A model generated the notes under the pieces. That model saw nothing but the letters and a program-made list of their open reading frames with translations. It searched no databases and had not been told where the DNA came from. This document shows, one piece after another, positions 63,023-64,000 of a stretch of DNA of 64,000 bases. Numbering within the stretch: position 1 is the stretch's first letter; every line of letters begins with the position of its first letter. Both the position numbers and the translations under genes were made by a program. This stretch comes from Pseudomonas duriflava (GTDB lineage: Bacteria > Pseudomonadota > Gammaproteobacteria > Pseudomonadales > Pseudomonadaceae): the NCBI RefSeq assembly GCF_007830155.1, contig NZ_VLKY01000013.1, positions 60,187 through 124,186 of the forward strand. Reading direction: 5' to 3'.

Positions 63023-63342
63023 GCGGGATTCCGCCAGCGAAACAAGCGGTCATCCGCTATGCCGCCTGGGTTTCATCCGAGTTTGAGGATATGGTCTTCG
63101 ATGCCTTCGAGGCTGTCCTTGAGATGCCTGACGTTGCCTTACTGGTAGCCGATAAGATGGCTGAGCCGGGTCGTCAAAAGTCTGCTGAGAACCTAAAGCG
63201 TTCTGCCTTCAATGATCGCTGCGACTGGAAGAGCCTTGCAAGAACACCCAAAAGGCTCACAGCCACACAGAAGCAATGCAAGAAACTCAATCGCCTAGCA
63301 TACGAGAATGAGCGCAAGGACCTTCGAAGCCGTATCAGGTAG
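63013..63342 (+). CDS. Phage-type hypothetical protein, possibly a gene remnant
   Basis: A 109-residue frame whose middle (AVIRYAAWVSSEFEDMVFDAFEAVL) resembles the end of KilA-N/antirepressor-type domains. The C-terminal ~40 residues are strongly basic (PKRLTATQKQCKKLNRL, ENERKDLRSRIR). ATG 63013 has no good ribosome binding site. It follows the broken Rha-like gene and may be part of the same decayed regulator module. Expression is doubtful. Confidence 0.4.
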   Translation: MVASGIPPAKQAVIRYAAWVSSEFEDMVFDAFEAVLEMPDVALLVADKMAEPGRQKSAENLKRSAFNDRCDWKSLARTPKRLTATQKQCKKLNRLAYENERKDLRSRIR

Positions 63343-63863
63343 TACCTAAGTACAAGCTGGGCCACTCACCCCTGAAAGAATTGATCTAGAGCAGTCGGGC
63401 CATTTAACGACATAGTACTAGGGTGGCCCATAGGATCCCTCTTTGAAGGATGAGACCAAGAAAGGAAGACCAATTATGGTTATCTCTTCCCATAGGTCTC
63501 TTATGGATCACCTCAGGGAGCCTCCCAGGACTGTCTCTAGGTCAGCACTGAAGATACTACTGAGGATTTCCTGAGATCCCTATAGAGCCACCTTCAGACA
63601 AATTACTAATCAATGACTATTACTAGGTCTGAGACGTGATTGATCTACCCCTTTCACAAGGGGCCTTGGGTCTTTTAGGTCTTCTTTATATTGCGACCGA
63701 AATTGACTGGGCGTGAATGCCCTTTCTGAAAAGTCCCTAGAGGTCTCCCTGGGGTCTTCTTATATTGCGACCGAAATTACCTCCCCCTTCCGTCATCCCC
63801 CAATCACTTATACAGCCCCCTCAGTCATCCCTGACTACCTCTGCTCGCAATGAGCTTGAGGCC
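63343..63863. other. 521-nt noncoding stretch rich in repeated motifs
   Basis: No supported gene. AGGTCT or a close variant recurs several times (e.g. around 63504, 63630, 63677, 63741), and one longer direct repeat is listed separately. Possible phage or plasmid control region. Confidence 0.4.
63678..63777 (+). repeat. Direct repeat pair, about 26 bp each
   Basis: GGTCTTCTTTATATTGCGAC plus CGAAATT (63678-63704) recurs at 63753-63777 with one T fewer; the inner 18 bp starting TATATTGCGAC are identical. The period is about 74 bp. Spacing and position in a noncoding stretch suggest protein-binding sites. Confidence 0.7.
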
Positions 63864-64000
63864 ATGAGCAGGCCTGTTGCCGTCCCAGGCTATTTTATGA
63901 ATAACGCCTCCTCCAACATTATCCAAGCCCTCCCACATTTATGTCCTGAAGCAGCAAAACTTCATGAAGCCCTTGAGAAGCACACAAGGGAAATCGAAGA
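63864..64000 (+). CDS. Partial gene running off the right end
   Basis: The frame is open from ATG 63864 (MSRPVAVPGYFMNN, with a second ATG at 63897) to the window end: 45 codons without a stop. It reads as soluble helical protein (ALPHLCPEAAKLHEALEKH). The frame is also open upstream of 63864, so the true start is uncertain. No family can be named from this length. Confidence 0.35.
   Translation, partial: MSRPVAVPGYFMNNASSNIIQALPHLCPEAAKLHEALEKHTREIE

Overview
The window is about 64 kb of a Pseudomonas-like gammaproteobacterial chromosome. Supporting signs are an EF-P with Arg32 beside the rhamnosyltransferase EarP, a MASE2-type class III adenylate cyclase, class II DAHP synthase, a DUF6279 lipoprotein, a TorF-type porin, and the PHP/YciO/ScpA/YciB neighbourhood. 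GC content is moderate and gene density high. No rRNA, complete tRNA or CRISPR array was seen.

Layout. 0-9.5 kb: a minus-strand envelope/stress-type operon (DUF3618, holin-X-like, disordered membrane-associated protein), then NUDIX, DsbA/FrnE-like, peptide deformylase, CvfB-like, cold-shock protein, lipoproteins, two very small proteins and a TorF-like porin. 10.3-16.4 kb: an orphan type VI secretion island (vgrG, DUF1795 chaperone, PAAR-RHS). Its vgrG has two in-frame stops, and its RHS protein ends before the usual C-terminal core and toxin. 16.5-24 kb: an MFS transporter divergent from a LamB-like porin, the ergothioneine pair egtB-egtD, and a GAF/degenerate-GGDEF/EAL protein.

24-42 kb: the centrepiece is a B12 locus. 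Two complete cobalamin riboswitches stand back to back at 32.1-32.8 kb. The minus-strand one, with an unusually large internal extension, leads cobW-cobN-chlI-like-chlD-like. The plus-strand one leads cbtB-cbtA-cbiX-cobH-cobL-cobI-cbiG-cobJ-cobM-hupE-like-cbiD-cobK, mostly joined by ATGA/GTGA overlaps. Cobalt import, early and late cobalt insertion and most corrin-ring methylation steps are therefore under paired B12 feedback. The enzyme set is a mosaic: CbiX, CbiG and CbiD (anaerobic type) coexist with CobN (aerobic type), and no CobG or CobF is present.

42-60 kb: housekeeping genes. These are scpA-yciO-PHP (without the usual scpB next to scpA), yciB, a CpxR/CpxP/CpxA-type envelope stress system with a CpxR-like box, nitroreductase, adenylate cyclase, thiopurine methyltransferase, DeaD helicase, spermidine-synthase-like protein, class II DAHP synthase, YcaQ-like glycosylase, a DUF1127/LysR divergent pair, a TauE/SafE transporter and earP-efp.

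60-64 kb: two small unrecognised genes, then the 3' end of a serine-type tRNA with its terminator. This fragment probably marks the edge of a degraded integrated element. Inside lie a broken serine resolvase, a DUF1440/YagU-like membrane protein, frameshifted phage Rha-like fragments and a noncoding stretch with direct repeats, up to a gene that runs off the window.
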